Shown: positions 23,694 through 31,983 of the stretch, one piece after another
Layout: the number at the start of each line of letters is the position of its first letter
Numbering within the stretch: position 1 is the stretch's first letter
Origin: JACTMZ01 sp044359955
Lineage (GTDB): Bacteria; Verrucomicrobiota; Verrucomicrobiia; Chthoniobacterales; JACTMZ01
Assembly (NCBI GenBank): GCA_044359955.1
Contig: JBIKLF010000001.1
Coordinates: 186,001 to 250,000 of the forward strand
Direction: 5' to 3'
DNA length: 64,000 nt
Position numbers and translations under genes: made by a program
Notes under the pieces: generated by a model
Database searches by the model: none
The model's input: only the letters and a program-made list of their open reading frames with translations
What the model was told of the DNA's origin: nothing

Positions 23694-23848
23694 GCCGGAA
23701 CGATGTAGAAGCCGCGGCCATGGACGGGCTGTAGCAGAAGGAAATGTGTTTCGACTTTCGCTCACGATGAGGTGAGCGAGATGGCGCGTGCCCCCTGGAC
23801 AAACCGATCCCAACCGCATCCGGGCCCTACCGTGAGCACGAAAGGAAT

Positions 23849-23920
23849 GTTCCCGGCGCGTCGGGGACGCCGCGCCCTACCTGGCGGTTGTGGGTAGGGC
23901 GGGGGCCTCCGGACCCGCCG
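23849..23920. repeat. Composite palindromic intergenic repeat
   Basis: Left part GTTCCCGGCGCGTCGGGG with ACGCCGCGCCCTACC, right part GGTAGGGCGGGGGCCTCC with GGACCCGCCG. The left part recurs at 38334-38361 and, reversed, at 51469-51492. The right part recurs reversed at 51515-51536. It is a dispersed intergenic family with CCCTACC/GGTAGGG ends. Confidence 0.7.
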
Positions 23921-24007
23921 ACTGCGAAGACTGCGAATGTTGATTTCGGCCTTCGGCCTCCACCCCTGCGGGGCCGACTTGCGGTCGGTCTGTGCCGCGG
24001 GGCGGTG

Positions 24008-24342
24008 CTCTCATCCCTCCGAGAGGCTTCAAGCGCCTGCGGCGGAGTGGCGGATGGGGAGGGATTGCCTGCGCTGCGCTCCGGCTGTCTCGCTTCGCTC
24101 GGCTCGAACTGCGAATGTTGATTTCGGCCTTCGGCCTTCACCCCTGCGGGGCCGACCTGCGGTCGGTCTGTGCCGCGGAGCGGCGCTCTCATCCCTCCGA
24201 GGAGTTTCAAGCGCCTGCGGCGAAATGGCGGATGGGGAGGGATTGGTCGCCTGAGGCGACCTGTCTAACGGCTCGAACTGCGTTCTCATCCCTCCGAGAA
24301 GTTTCAAGCTGCCTTCGGCAGATGGCGGATGGGGAGGGATTC
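24008..24342. repeat. Three copies of a 59-bp unit containing the tRNA-Ser 3' end
   Basis: Units start at 24008, 24186 and 24284 and end at 24066, 24244 and 24342. Each has CTCATCCCTCCGAG, a small GC hairpin (CGCC-TGC-GGCG or CTGCC-TTC-GGCAG), and TGGCGGATGGGGAGGGATT, the last 19 bases of tRNA-Ser including CCA read on the minus strand. Only the 24284 unit continues into the whole tRNA. The first two units are part of a 178-bp tandem duplication that includes a GGCCTTCGGCC hairpin block. Confidence 0.8.
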
Positions 24343-24410
24343 GAACCCTCGGTGCATTGCTGCACACACGCTTTCCAAGCGTGCGCATTCGACCACTCTG
24401 CCACCCATCC
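24323..24410 (-). tRNA. tRNA-Ser(GGA)
   Basis: 88 bases with encoded CCA. Acceptor GGATGGG pairs with CCCATCC. The anticodon arm CACGC-TTGGAAA-GCGTG gives anticodon GGA. The long variable arm GTGCA-GCAA-TGCAC and the T-arm GAGGG-TTCGAAT-CCCTC are complete. It reads UCC and UCU serine codons. Confidence 0.95.
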
Positions 24411-24513
24411 TGGAGCAGGGAGAATTAAACACCACGGTCGGGCGGGCTGCAAGGCGGCAGCAAGCGTTTGCGAGGTTTGCTGTTCAGGCTCTGATGGCCG
24501 TCATGGGAGGTGG

Positions 24514-25086
24514 TCAGCGTTGTTGTCGGGTGCGTTTTACTGTGTAGCGCGCGGCCCTCTCGCGAACGTGGAAGCCGATTTCGGTTTTCGACTCATCGGC
24601 CGCTTCGTCATCGGGCGGCTCGAGCAAAAGCTGGAGGCGATCCCACAGCGCGGACAAATCCTTATCGTGGAGGAGAAGCGTGCGATCGATCTCTGCCAAC
24701 CGGCGGAGGATGGCGGCATTCGCGGTCAGTTGCTCGCGCATGCGCACGAAAGCGCGCACGACAAAGACGCTCATCTTCACAGCCTGCGGGGTGCTCAAGA
24801 TGGTGGCCACCATGATCGCGCCGTGTTCGGTGAAAGCGTAGGGGAGGCTTTTGGAGAATTTGAGGGTGGCGAGGTGGTCGCATTTTGCGACCAGCTCCCG
24901 CTTCTCCGCGGGTGTGAGCCGGAACATGAAGTCTTCCGGGAAGCGGCTTTTGTTGCGTTTGACCTGCTCGTTGAGGCGCTTGGTGGTGACGGAGTAGATT
25001 GCGGCCAGGTCGGTATCGAGGATGACCTTGCGGCCGCGGATCGTGCGGATGACAGAGTGAATGGTTGCGGAAGCGCTTTTAGACAT
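24514..25086 (-). CDS. ORF6N-domain DNA-binding protein
   Basis: 190 residues. The N-terminal ORF6N domain reads IRTIRGRKVILDTDLAAIYS, VTTKRLNEQVKRNKSRFPED and FMFRLTPAEK. Then SLPYAFTEHGAIMVATILST and MSVFVVRAFVRMREQL lead into a coiled-coil-like tail (residues about 125-160). ORF6N proteins come from phages and mobile elements and are thought to bind DNA. The gene lies between two tRNA genes that serve as integration sites, which fits acquired DNA. It is intact. Confidence 0.85.
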   Translation of the reverse strand: MSKSASATIHSVIRTIRGRKVILDTDLAAIYSVTTKRLNEQVKRNKSRFPEDFMFRLTPAEKRELVAKCDHLATLKFSKSLPYAFTEHGAIMVATILSTPQAVKMSVFVVRAFVRMREQLTANAAILRRLAEIDRTLLLHDKDLSALWDRLQLLLEPPDDEAADESKTEIGFHVRERAARYTVKRTRQQR

Positions 25087-25298
25087 GGCGATAACTGAGC
25101 TTAGATTGGCTAACGATTATTGAAAAATGCAAGGGTGGTCTCCGAAGAAACCGCCTGCCTTCCCGAGGTCGAAGCTTTCGCGAGAAATTTAGAGTGAGCA
25201 GAGGGATGCTGTTTGACGTCCGAGCCATGCCGCAAAGAAAAAGACGGCAGTTCGCCAAGACCAGCGGACCTCACCGGTTGCTGGCGTTCTGCGGGGGC

Positions 25299-25400
25299 TC
25301 AGCGCCGGGATGTTTCCCACAACTCCACGAGCAGGAGCAGGGCGGAGACGGCGGCGGTGGCGCTGAGGGTGATGAAGAGGAGGTCGATGAAGGTGTTCAC
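25299..25400 (-). CDS. Possible very small membrane protein
   Basis: From GTG at 25400: VNTFIDLLFITLSATAAVSA then LLLLVELWETSRR, 33 residues with one strong membrane segment and a charged end. The frame extends upstream with low-complexity sequence. Otherwise the 25087-25557 interval holds no gene. Confidence 0.3.
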   Translation of the reverse strand: MNTFIDLLFITLSATAAVSALLLLVELWETSRR

Positions 25401-25557
25401 GCCCGCGAGTGGAACACGGGGGGTAGGACATCGGCGGGGGGAGGGTGGAAAAAATAAGGATGAAACTTGCGTTGGAAACTTGAGTGGAGGGCTTCCGGCC
25501 TCCGGCCGCAGCGAAATCACTCAGGCCTCAGGTTTCCGTCTTCATCCCTCGAAAATC

Positions 25558-25629
25558 TGTCCCCGCCGGGAATCGAACCCAGATTTAAGGTTTAGGAAAC
25601 CCTCGTTCTATCCGTTGAACTACAGGGAC
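25558..25629 (-). tRNA. tRNA-Arg(CCU)
   Basis: 72 bases, CCA not encoded. Acceptor GTCCCTG pairs with CGGGGAC, with one T-G wobble at the sixth pair. The D-arm is GTTC-AACGGATA-GAAC. The anticodon arm AGGGT-TTCCTAA-ACCTT has anticodon CCT. The T-arm CTGGG-TTCGATT-CCCGG is complete. It reads AGG. Its 5' half lies in the 42-bp repeat bounding the adjacent element, so that half was probably supplied by the element. Confidence 0.93.
25588..25629. repeat. Left attachment repeat (attL) within tRNA-Arg
   Basis: 42 bases from AGGTTTAGGAAACCC to TACAGGGAC, covering tRNA-Arg from its first base to the 3' side of the anticodon stem. It matches 32315-32356 except at 25624 (A here, G there). The difference places a T-G wobble in the acceptor stem of the intact tRNA. 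Confidence 0.9.
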
Positions 25630-25721
25630 TAAATACTGATTGAGAACAACTTACACGAATCTCATTTACATCACGGGAGACTTTGATCACAAAAACTTCA
25701 CAAAATTCCCCGCAAAATCTC

Positions 25722-26987
25722 ATGAAACCGCGGAAGTCTAAACTCATACGGAAAACATGGCCCAAAATTCGGCTGTTGCCAAACGGAAGATATCAGGTTG
25801 ATGGAAGGCGTAAAGGCACGAACTCAAAGCAAGAGAGTTTCGACACGAAAGCTGATGCCGAGGATCGCGCGAGAAAGCTGGAAGAGGACTTTGCACGTGA
25901 GGGAACGGATGGGGCGGGACTGTCATCCGAACTGAGAGTGGCGGCGATTACGGCGGCGAACATTCTCGCGCCCTACGACAAGGACATTGTTGAGGCGGCG
26001 CGACACTATGCCGCGCATTTGGACTCACTGCTGAAGTTGGAGAACAGCAAGTTCATCAAAGACCTTGCCGAAGATTGGCTGGCCAACAAAAAGTCAGGGG
26101 CAAGACGGGAGCTACGAGCGGCGACCATTCTTTCCATCGAGAACGGCAAGAAATACCTCGTGGAAAGATTCGGAGAAAAACGGATCTTGGCGGTGACGAA
26201 AGACGATATTCGGCGGGAGTTGGACAAGCACGGCTCCAAGATCCGAAGGAAATTCAATTTGTGCTCTTTGATGTCACAGTTCTTTAACTGGTGCATCAAG
26301 CACGGACACTGCGTGACAAATCCCTGTCCTCTGGATGAATACGTGCCAGCGGAAAAGGATACGGTAGACATCGCAACGGCGAGGCAAGCCAGACTTTGCA
26401 TGAGGATTTGCGAAAGGAAATATCCGCACCTCGTTCTTTATCACGCTATCGGATTCTTCGCGGGGTTGAGGCCGTTTGAGGCTGCGAAGCTGAGGCGGGA
26501 GGATATCAGTCTTGAGCACAACGAAATCACCGTGCGAGGCGAGACATCGAAATCGAAGGAAACGCGCAAGGTTAGGATCGAGCCGAACCTGCGAGCTTGG
26601 ATTGAACGCTATCTCGACAAAGACGAACTCCAAGCGGTGCGCTCAAAGAACTTCACGAACCAGATCAAAAAACTTCGCGCACAACTAGGCTACAAAGTCA
26701 TGGGCAAAAACGAGAAAGCGGCGAAGTATCCACACGATCTGATGAGACACTCCTACGGTTCGTATCACCGTAAGAAATACAACAACAGAGCGCTCCTCGC
26801 GGAATTGATGGGCAACTCAGTCGAGATTATTCGTAAGCACTACTTGAACCCGCACATCACGGGAGACGAGTTAGACGCTTACTGGGCGATTAAGCCGAAA
26901 TTCATTCAGGTTGCCACGAGGAAGGAACTGGACGAGATGGAGGCAGCTGCTAGGCCGCTGAATAAGCGCCCAAACCGCACTCGCTGA
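25722..26987 (+). CDS. int: Tyrosine-type site-specific integrase
   Basis: 421 residues. The N-terminus KIRLLPNGRYQVDGRRKGT is arm-binding-like, followed by a SAM-like core-binding region. The catalytic domain has Arg in FFAGLRPFEAAKLRRED (about 248), Lys in the TSKSKETRKVRI hairpin, HDLMRHSYGSYH (about 337) with His and Arg, and LLAELMGNSVEIIRKHYLNP with the nucleophilic Tyr at about 373. It lies 93 bases from tRNA-Arg and would catalyse integration there. ATG at 25722 is chosen over TTG at 25683, which adds 13 polar residues. Confidence 0.9.
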   Translation: MKPRKSKLIRKTWPKIRLLPNGRYQVDGRRKGTNSKQESFDTKADAEDRARKLEEDFAREGTDGAGLSSELRVAAITAANILAPYDKDIVEAARHYAAHLDSLLKLENSKFIKDLAEDWLANKKSGARRELRAATILSIENGKKYLVERFGEKRILAVTKDDIRRELDKHGSKIRRKFNLCSLMSQFFNWCIKHGHCVTNPCPLDEYVPAEKDTVDIATARQARLCMRICERKYPHLVLYHAIGFFAGLRPFEAAKLRREDISLEHNEITVRGETSKSKETRKVRIEPNLRAWIERYLDKDELQAVRSKNFTNQIKKLRAQLGYKVMGKNEKAAKYPHDLMRHSYGSYHRKKYNNRALLAELMGNSVEIIRKHYLNPHITGDELDAYWAIKPKFIQVATRKELDEMEAAARPLNKRPNRTR

Positions 26988-27201
26988 CTGCTTCGGCCCG
27001 AAGAAGCTTTGCCTCGTTCTCAAGCAGCGCGGAGAAGGCAAGCTTGTGGAGACCGCTCGCTAATTCGCGGTGAATAGACAGATCGCCGTTTTCATTGATG
27101 AAGAAAGCAAGACGAGATTTCTTTATCGGATTATGGCGGTGGATAGAGCCGACCACAGTGAGTTTCGGCTCATCAACAATGTCTTTTAGTCCCGTCGCCA
27201 T
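26950..27201 (-). CDS. Hypothetical small protein convergent with the integrase
   Basis: 83 residues from ATG at 27201: LTVVGSIHRHNPIKKSRLAF, FINENGDLSIHRELASGLHK and FSALLENEAKLLRAEAV. It looks like a real alpha/beta protein with a helical C-terminus. It overlaps the integrase 3' end by 38 bases. No family recognised. The AT-rich stretch upstream (27210-27400) could hold promoters for both directions. Confidence 0.45.
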   Translation of the reverse strand: MATGLKDIVDEPKLTVVGSIHRHNPIKKSRLAFFINENGDLSIHRELASGLHKLAFSALLENEAKLLRAEAVSECGLGAYSAA

Positions 27202-27401
27202 TATACCTATTACATCAAGTTTTGAAATAAAAAGCAAGCATTTATTACTAATATAAGTAATTCATGGACAATGAGTTAAAAAATACTTAATCGCATCGTT
27301 TTTTTGATGCAATGAACCTAATCGGCATAATGAGATCCTATATCCATGGTCCTCTGATAATCAGTCATTTAGAGGAATAACGAACAATTTTAGGTGTAAT
27401 C

Positions 27402-27770
27402 ATGAGAATGCCCTACGATATTGCGAACGCCTTCAAAGATTCTCATGCTGAGTTGCAGGACAGGCTGGGGAATCCGTTTGTCGCATTTAATACAACGGGC
27501 GAGATGCTGCCTTCGGGCTTTGTGGGGCTATCGAAGGACGAAGCCTTTAGCAATTACACGAATCGGACGATCACGACGAATCACGAGGTCAGCTTCCTCC
27601 AAAAGGACTACTACATTGCCCATTCCGGGGAGCCACAAAACCGCATGAGGATTTGGAAAATTGAGGGACGGATCATTCAAGGGCAGAAAATTGGGACGAG
27701 AATCTACACGACGAGCTTAGAACCCCAGGCGCAACTGGTCATGACGAGCAACGGTCTTTTCGCAGTGTAA
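27402..27770 (+). CDS. Hypothetical protein, 122 aa, of the integrative element
   Basis: Starts MRMPYDIANAFKDSHAELQD and has a beta-rich C-terminus (MRIWKIEGRIIQGQKIGTRI, SLEPQAQLVMTSNGLFAV). No signal peptide or membrane segment. No family recognised. It stands alone in AT-rich DNA between the integrase and the putative replication gene. Confidence 0.5.
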   Translation: MRMPYDIANAFKDSHAELQDRLGNPFVAFNTTGEMLPSGFVGLSKDEAFSNYTNRTITTNHEVSFLQKDYYIAHSGEPQNRMRIWKIEGRIIQGQKIGTRIYTTSLEPQAQLVMTSNGLFAV

Positions 27771-28168
27771 GCAAAAGAGAGTCCAGCGGCAGAAACTGTA
27801 AAATTGGAGTGCGGACACCCTTGGTGGCAGAGGCCCAGACTGACGACGCAACAATTTTCATGAATTGGCAGGGTGGTCCTCGAATAAAAACGCATTTTTA
27901 TTCATAAGAAGAAGACGGCTCATGGATAAGAAAAAGAATGCACGCTTGCACAGAGTCACCAATCGCAGGGCATATTTTGCCGCTGATATATAAGGCGGAT
28001 ACTCATAGGGTCCGCTCTAAAAGTGATAAGCAGGATATTTTGAAAAAAATGGAGGGTAGGAAAATCACCTAACAATGAATAAAAATTAATTAAAATTCAC
28101 AATATGAGTAGATTCTGACCTTGCAGAGGTAAGGGTAATGAGGGGGTGAATAGACAGAATTTAATTCT
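27771..28168. other. AT-rich intergenic stretch of the element, no gene seen
   Basis: No convincing frame. It contains A-rich runs (around 28020-28110) typical of promoter or origin DNA, downstream of the minus-strand gene at 28169. No clear hairpin terminator. Confidence 0.4.
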
Positions 28169-28837
28169 TTAAGTTGCACGGCCTAATTCCAAGGGTGTCT
28201 CTGGCACAAACCTACTGCGGACAATGGGATAAAACCCTTTGGAGAAATCCAACTTTTTGAACTCACGCCCCTTTTCAATTTTACAGAAATAAGAGACACA
28301 TTTGGCTTTACCCTTGGCAAGAGATTGAGTGTCAAGGGTTGCTATGCCGATCTTGCTCAGTTGATAAGAGGAAAACCTCTTTAACTCTTCAAGCACTTGG
28401 CCGTAGGCCACCGAAGGCACATCTTTGTGGAAGTGAAGGAGCAAATGCAGATGCCTTTCACTGGATTGGGGGTCTTTACCGAGCTCAACCACCCATGCAG
28501 CACGAAGCATATTTCGACCAATAGCGAGCGAGGGATACTTCTTGGCAAGAAAACCATTCAAAATACGCAGAAGCTTGGTGACAACGAGACGCCTTGGAGC
28601 TTCGGAGACCGAATATCGAGGTTCTAACCCCGTAAAAGTAATGCTCACAGAAAGCTGAAAAGGTATGTGCATTAAATTGTAAAATATTGAATGGACTTCA
28701 TCCTCTCCATAATAAAGAAAACGACCAAATTGATATAAATAATTATCTTCAAATAGTTTGATTGGTAATGGTTGGATGCCTATTGTCTTGGCTGCTTCAA
28801 TCATTTTGCTTTTCTTTAAGTCAATAATACTATTCAT
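28169..28837 (-). CDS. Possible HUH-type replication initiation protein
   Basis: 222 residues. SSERHLHLLLHFHKDVP (about 128-144) contains HLH between hydrophobic residues, as in HUH motif 2 of rolling-circle initiators. KCVSYFCKIEKGREFKK (about 181-197) places a Tyr and a Lys three residues apart, reminiscent of the catalytic YxxK motif. The N-terminal LSVSITFTGLEPRYS could be the first core strand. HUH Rep proteins nick one strand at an origin for replication or mobilisation of plasmids and filamentous phage. The match is by eye and partial. It could be an unrelated element protein. Confidence 0.4.
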   Translation of the reverse strand: MNSIIDLKKSKMIEAAKTIGIQPLPIKLFEDNYLYQFGRFLYYGEDEVHSIFYNLMHIPFQLSVSITFTGLEPRYSVSEAPRRLVVTKLLRILNGFLAKKYPSLAIGRNMLRAAWVVELGKDPQSSERHLHLLLHFHKDVPSVAYGQVLEELKRFSSYQLSKIGIATLDTQSLAKGKAKCVSYFCKIEKGREFKKLDFSKGFYPIVRSRFVPETPLELGRAT

Positions 28838-29305
28838 TGTTCCTTTAATTAGTCCAAGTCAGTAGACTAGGAATTGGTTTCAACCCTTGTCGTATTCAAC
28901 AGACGCAAGCAATGGGCCACCGAAAGGCTCGAACACCTCTAAAACCCAAAGACTTTTTGCCTTATTTGCATTATCATACGAATACGCATTACACTTTTCT
29001 AAAAAAAGGGAGTGTGGTTCTCACGGCTACCACGCACACAGGCTGCAAAATTTTGCCTTAATCTTGAAGCAACACGAACAGCTTCTCGGCAAAAGGGGGG
29101 AGGGGACTCAAGTGCAGTCATATTGGTCCGAAACAATCCAGAAGCAGTGCGTGACCGTTTTGAAGGGTAGTCATTGCATGGCTCTTATTGCCGCTGCGTT
29201 TGTCGACTCGTCGAACGCGAAGCAGCTCACGAGGCATCGCTACGTATTCGCTTTTGGGATATTTCGGATTGACCATTGCGCAAATACTGACGAACCTCGG
29301 AAGCG
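28838..29305. other. Intergenic stretch before the methyltransferase
   Basis: A 144-codon frame (28887-29321) spans it, but its composition (many His, Cys, Arg and Ser, no hydrophobic periodicity) and its overlap into the methyltransferase start argue against coding. It probably contains promoters for 28169-28837 (minus) and the methyltransferase (plus). Confidence 0.4.
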
Positions 29306-30370
29306 ATGGATCTGGTTGTGAACTCGATTTTTAGGGGGGACTGCTTGACCCAGCTCAAAAGTCTGCCTGACCAATGCATTGATCTGGTTGTATCATCGCC
29401 GCCTTATAATCTTGGTAAGGAATACGAGGCGAAACGTGCGCTTGAGCACTACATGGAGGAACAAGCTGCCGTTCTTCGAGAGTGCTGTAGGGTCCTTAAA
29501 TCTACTGGTTCAATATTTTGGCAAGTTGGAGCCTACTCTGAAAATGGTCAACTCATCCCGCTGGACATCCGCTTTTTTCCCATACTTGAGAACCTTGGAA
29601 TGCAGCCAAGAAATCGAATAGTATGGATTCGACAGCACGGACTCCACGCGCGACGTAAATTCTCAGCAAGGCATGAAACTTTGCTGTGGTTCACCAAATC
29701 GGACGAGTATAAATTCTCACTGGAAAAAATTCGGGTTCCGCAAAAGTATCAAAACAAGAAATACCACAAGGGAGACAAGCGGGGTGCATTGTCCTGTAAT
29801 CCGGACGGTAAAAATCCAGGCGACATCTGGGCGTTTCGCAACGTTAAGCATAATCACGAGGAACAGACGATACATCCATGTCAGTTCCCAGAGGATTTAA
29901 TCGCCAGAGTGATTCTCTCCACTACAGACGAGGGCGATCTCGTCTACGATCCTTACATGGGCACAGGGACAGTCGCCGTCGTAGCCAAAGAAGAAGGTCG
30001 CACATACTTAGGTGCAGAGTTGGACGAGGGTTACTACGACATCTGTGAAAGGCGCATCTCCGGAAAACCGAATGGGAAGGGCTTTTTTGCTAACCTCAAG
30101 TGCCTGCGTAAACATTGCGAAAAAACTGGTGAATCAACTGATAAATATCGTTTTGATGTTCAAACTACTCTGGTGGCGACAGACAAGAGTGCATCGCGCA
30201 TTCATTCAGAGGAACACCATCTCGATGAACTTCATAAGCGGCTAAGCTTTGAAGAGGCTAGCTTTGCAGCCAAGCGAAGGAACGACGAACCTCCCGAAGA
30301 CTACTTCGCGGGAGGGAAAATTGCTCTGAAAGACCGACAACAAATGCGGCTGTTTGACGCTGCAGGATAG
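29306..30370 (+). CDS. Beta-class site-specific DNA methyltransferase (N4-cytosine or N6-adenine)
   Basis: 354 residues. Catalytic motif IV VVSSPPYNLGKEYE (about 28-41) comes before the SAM-binding motif I VYDPYMGTGTVAVVA (about 213-227), which is the beta-class order. Between them are the WIRQHGLHARRKFSARHETL target region and NPGDIWAF. The SPPY motif fits N4-cytosine or N6-adenine methylation. It protects the element's host against the endonuclease at 30371-31018, whose gene is convergent and ends exactly where this one stops. A C-terminal extension of about 100 residues may help recognition. Confidence 0.9.
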   Translation: MDLVVNSIFRGDCLTQLKSLPDQCIDLVVSSPPYNLGKEYEAKRALEHYMEEQAAVLRECCRVLKSTGSIFWQVGAYSENGQLIPLDIRFFPILENLGMQPRNRIVWIRQHGLHARRKFSARHETLLWFTKSDEYKFSLEKIRVPQKYQNKKYHKGDKRGALSCNPDGKNPGDIWAFRNVKHNHEEQTIHPCQFPEDLIARVILSTTDEGDLVYDPYMGTGTVAVVAKEEGRTYLGAELDEGYYDICERRISGKPNGKGFFANLKCLRKHCEKTGESTDKYRFDVQTTLVATDKSASRIHSEEHHLDELHKRLSFEEASFAAKRRNDEPPEDYFAGGKIALKDRQQMRLFDAAG

Positions 30371-31018
30371 CTAGTAGACTGTGAGCTTGGCACGAGCTCC
30401 ACTCGTTTGGATGTTACAACTTTTAGTCTCCTCTCGCACCACTGTTCGGGAGTATCTCGCACTCTCATACGTTGTGTAAACGCACGGAACACGGGTATCC
30501 ACGTCTTCCGATAAACCTACCAACCTGATAGGCAGGTCGAAAACATCAGGCGACGCGAGCACGTCGAGTTGATTCTTTCCCTGTTCGTAATAGAGGGTGC
30601 TATTTGAGGCAGGAAACAATTTACACTTCGTTACGACGATCAAAGCTTTGGGGATAGAACCATTGAATTGAACCTTCTGCCGAGAGAAGAGGTAGGTCCG
30701 GACTACGTTGTTCAAAAGGAAAGGGTAGTTTGAGAACTGCACCTCCAAAACGACGCCTTCCTTTTCAAAATCAATATTGGTGCCCAGAAAACTGTATTCA
30801 TCTGGTATCGGAACTGACGATGACCACCCTGACTCAATCAGAGCTGACTTGATTGCACTATTCGTGCCAACAGGATCAAATATAGGAGTCCCCTGTAGAC
30901 CATACTGATCGGATGCCTTGAGCCTCAATGACAAAGCTTGAATAAGTTTTTCGACTGAAGACCAGAGACTAGCCACATGCGTGCCAGCGCTATTGTAATC
31001 CGTGAACTCAACTTTCAT
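30371..31018 (-). CDS. BglII/BstYI-like type II restriction endonuclease
   Basis: 215 residues. NIDFEKEGVVLEVQFSN carries Asp83, Glu92 and Gln94, the D-x8-E-x-Q spacing of the BglII active site (D84, E93, Q95 in BglII). KALIVVTKCKLFPASNSTLY lies in the following core, as in BglII/BstYI homologues. These enzymes cut palindromes with a GATC centre. The start overlaps the 3' end of the XRE gene upstream, so regulator and nuclease form one operon. The stop abuts the convergent methyltransferase stop. Length equals the family norm. The recognition site is inferred, not shown. Confidence 0.72.
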   Translation of the reverse strand: MKVEFTDYNSAGTHVASLWSSVEKLIQALSLRLKASDQYGLQGTPIFDPVGTNSAIKSALIESGWSSSVPIPDEYSFLGTNIDFEKEGVVLEVQFSNYPFLLNNVVRTYLFSRQKVQFNGSIPKALIVVTKCKLFPASNSTLYYEQGKNQLDVLASPDVFDLPIRLVGLSEDVDTRVPCVYTTYESARYSRTVVREETKSCNIQTSGARAKLTVY

Positions 31019-31268
31019 GGACGTTCTTAAGCAGAGATCGCAAAAGCGTCACGGCATCAATCTGCAGCGCGTCTGCAATCTGTAAAAACTCCTCCACGTC
31101 GATACGACGCTCACCTATTTCATATTTGGATACAAATGACTGAGGACGACCAAGTGCCTCTGCAACCTCAATCTGTGTAAGACCCGTGGTTTCACGGGCT
31201 GCGATAAGCATGCGCCGAAGACGATCATATCTGGCTGTGTGTATTGTTTTGCGAGCGGTCTCTAGCAC
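31008..31268 (-). CDS. XRE-family controller (C-protein-like) of the restriction operon
   Basis: 86 residues with a helix-turn-helix: RMLIAARETTGLTQIEVAEA, LGRPQSFVSKYEIGERRIDV, EEFLQIADALQID. Controller proteins of type II systems have this size and delay nuclease expression until methylation is complete. It overlaps the nuclease gene by 11 bases. A shorter start at Met20 would give the usual C-protein length. Confidence 0.82.
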   Translation of the reverse strand: MLETARKTIHTARYDRLRRMLIAARETTGLTQIEVAEALGRPQSFVSKYEIGERRIDVEEFLQIADALQIDAVTLLRSLLKNVHES

Positions 31269-31566
31269 ACCCTCTGTATAAATCCCGTTTCAGAATATCC
31301 CAAACGAGGATATCGTGGGTTTCATCCTGCTGTATGGGAAGGCCAACTCACATTTGCGGCTGGACAGCTACTAGAAGGTTACGCTTGGGATTCATGAGCA
31401 CCTGATCTGGTAGGTGCCAGACAAGGGTGTGAGGGTGCAGGATACGAGCGTTTGGCAAAGCCAACAGCGAGTAGCCTGTGGCCGCACACTCTTGCCTCGT
31501 GAAAGACTTTGAGTATGGAGCGATGAAGTCGCCGCTCGATGCGAACAACAAAAAAACGAGCGAAGG

Positions 31567-31627
31567 CGTGGCGGGAGGACTGAAGGGCATTTGGCAAAGC
31601 CAATCGCCCTGAAGGCCTGACGCCACG
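31567..31627. repeat. Nested inverted repeat
   Basis: Outer arms CGTGGCG (31567) and CGCCACG (31621) enclose inner arms GGC, TTGGC and GCCAA, GCC around AAA (about 31586-31608). It forms a branched or bulged stem of about 60 bases. The inner TTTGGCAAAGCCAA also occurs at 31451-31464. Confidence 0.55.
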
Positions 31628-31910
31628 GCGTAGCGTTCGTGACTACTGCCGCGCCAGCGCACCCTTTCTTTTGTGTGGGGGAATTGTGAAAAAAATTCAC
31701 TGCTGTTGTTTTTATGGCCGAGCAAGACGCGTCTGCACAGATAACGGCACCCCGATGGCCTGCTGCCAAGACTGCGCAGCAGTTCTGTTTTTCGGCGCAA
31801 AGACAAACGTAATGCGATACAACTCGCAGAATGTATGCAGCTACTTGCTGAATACTTATGCTGTTGTATCGCTTTACGCAGAGGATGCCGCGCCGAATTG
31901 AACCGACATC

Positions 31911-31983
31911 GAGCCAATGGCCAATGATGTGAGGGCTGCAAGCCCTCGCTAAATGGCCAACAGGGCGAGTCACGAATTGGCTC
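31911..31983. repeat. 73-base nested hairpin
   Basis: GAGCCAAT (31911-31918) pairs with ATTGGCTC (31976-31983), GGCCA with TGGCC inside, and GAGGGCT-GCA-AGCCCTC (31931-31947) forms a perfect inner stem. This is the strongest secondary structure in the element outside the tRNA. A single-strand origin or a small RNA are both possible. Confidence 0.55.

Noticed and set aside
23694..24320. Possible CRISPR array because of regularly repeated short blocks
   Set aside because: Repeats are palindrome-rich, unequal in length and spacing, contain tRNA sequence, and no cas genes are near.
28887..29321. 144-codon plus-strand frame before the methyltransferase
   Set aside because: No protein-like hydrophobic pattern, no ribosome-binding site, and it overlaps the methyltransferase start in another frame.
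31451..31627. Possible integron attC sites (TTTGGCAAAGCCAA and nested dyads)
   Set aside because: The conserved GTTRRRY/RYYYAAC ends and a cassette-integrase are missing, so only described as hairpins.
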